The notes under the pieces are model-generated. The model was not told where the DNA came from, ran no database searches, and was given only the letters and a program-made list of their open reading frames with translations. 64,000 nucleotides of DNA from the NCBI RefSeq assembly GCF_029227915.1, contig NC_079878.1, forward strand, positions 3,660,001 through 3,724,000, written 5' to 3'. This DNA comes from Hydractinia symbiolongicarpus (taxonomy: Eukaryota > Cnidaria > Hydrozoa > Anthoathecata > Hydractiniidae). Shown one piece after another: positions 63,972-64,000 of the stretch; within the stretch, counting starts at the first letter, position 1, and each line of letters begins with the position of its first letter. The position numbers were made by a program, and so were the translations under genes.

Positions 63972-64000
63972 TTACCACTAAAACGCATGAGACTTGTAGT
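63972..64000 (+). repeat. Partial satellite monomer at the window's right edge
   Basis: The sequence ends 29 bp into a new unit (TTACCACTAAAACGCATGAG onward), so the array continues beyond the window. Confidence 0.95.

Larger units (their letters stand above)
1..64000. repeat. Satellite DNA array, ~203-bp monomer, head to tail, spans the whole window
   Basis: The same unit recurs from the first to the last base. Counting from the motif TCACCAC (or its variants TTACCAC and TAACCAC), starts fall at 1, 204, 407, 651, 854, 1057, 1260, 1463, 1666 and so on, to a final partial unit at 63972. Usual unit length is 202-203 bp, giving about 316 units. All units point the same way; I saw no inverted unit and no foreign insertion. 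Unit-to-unit differences are mainly substitutions, T-tract length changes and a few clean deletions or duplications. Long homogeneous arrays of this kind are known from eukaryotic heterochromatin; a centromeric, pericentromeric or subtelomeric location is inference. The species and family name are unknown to me. Confidence 0.99.

Noticed and set aside
1-64000. CRISPR array
   Set aside because: Units are ~203 bp and conserved along their whole length. There are no unique spacers between short identical repeats and no cas genes.
1-64000. Ribosomal DNA intergenic spacer subrepeats
   Set aside because: No rRNA gene sequence appears anywhere in 64 kb, and the array is far longer than usual spacer subrepeat blocks.
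1-64000. Transposable element or virus-derived tandem array
   Set aside because: No terminal repeats, target-site duplications, primer-binding site, polypurine tract or protein-domain remnants were seen in any unit.

Overview
The whole 64 kb window is one uninterrupted array of a tandem satellite repeat with a monomer of about 203 bp. There are roughly 316 monomers, all in the same head-to-tail orientation. I found no protein-coding gene, RNA gene, transposon, CRISPR array or single-copy spacer. Both window edges lie inside the array, so neither flank is visible. This is the organisation of eukaryotic constitutive heterochromatin (pericentromere, centromere or subtelomere). Nothing in the sequence identifies the species, and I do not recognise the monomer as a named family. 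By hand count a reference monomer is about 39% G+C, with an A/T-rich part (a hairpin-forming segment and the T-tracts) and a G+C- and CpG-rich core.

Monomers fall into a few sequence types, defined by linked variants in the core, the tail and the head of the next monomer. Roughly 1-26 kb is dominated by monomers with a GACTCGGCCCG core, GTCAAAAGTATAC and a CCCAGGGAG...CCCGAACG tail ('A-type'). Roughly 26-60 kb is dominated by GGGCTTGGCCCG, GTCGAATGTATAC and often a CCTGTGAG...CCAAAACG tail ('B-type'), commonly alternating with a second form to give a dimeric rhythm. The last 3-4 kb returns to a mixture with A-type features.

There is no single fixed higher-order repeat. The array is a patchwork of nested duplications whose spacings are near-integer multiples of the monomer: 2 (405 bp), 3 (608-609), 4 (810), 5 (1012-1014), 6 (1213-1216), 7 (1416-1421), 10 (2027) and 15 (3040) monomers, plus a duplication of about 8 kb spaced about 11 kb apart. 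Landmarks make this readable: four 244-bp monomers with a 41-bp internal duplication, fused monomers at 9.5-10.0 and 21.0-21.6 kb, five monomers of about 126 bp with a 76-bp deletion at 55-58.5 kb, and a recurrent ACCTCT marker. The landmarks also give a relative order of events.

The open reading frames visible on both strands are by-products of the repeat and are not annotated as genes. I did not find a new biological system. What is worth a second look is the array's duplication history, its conserved dyad symmetries, and its unusually high CpG content with variation that looks CpG-driven.
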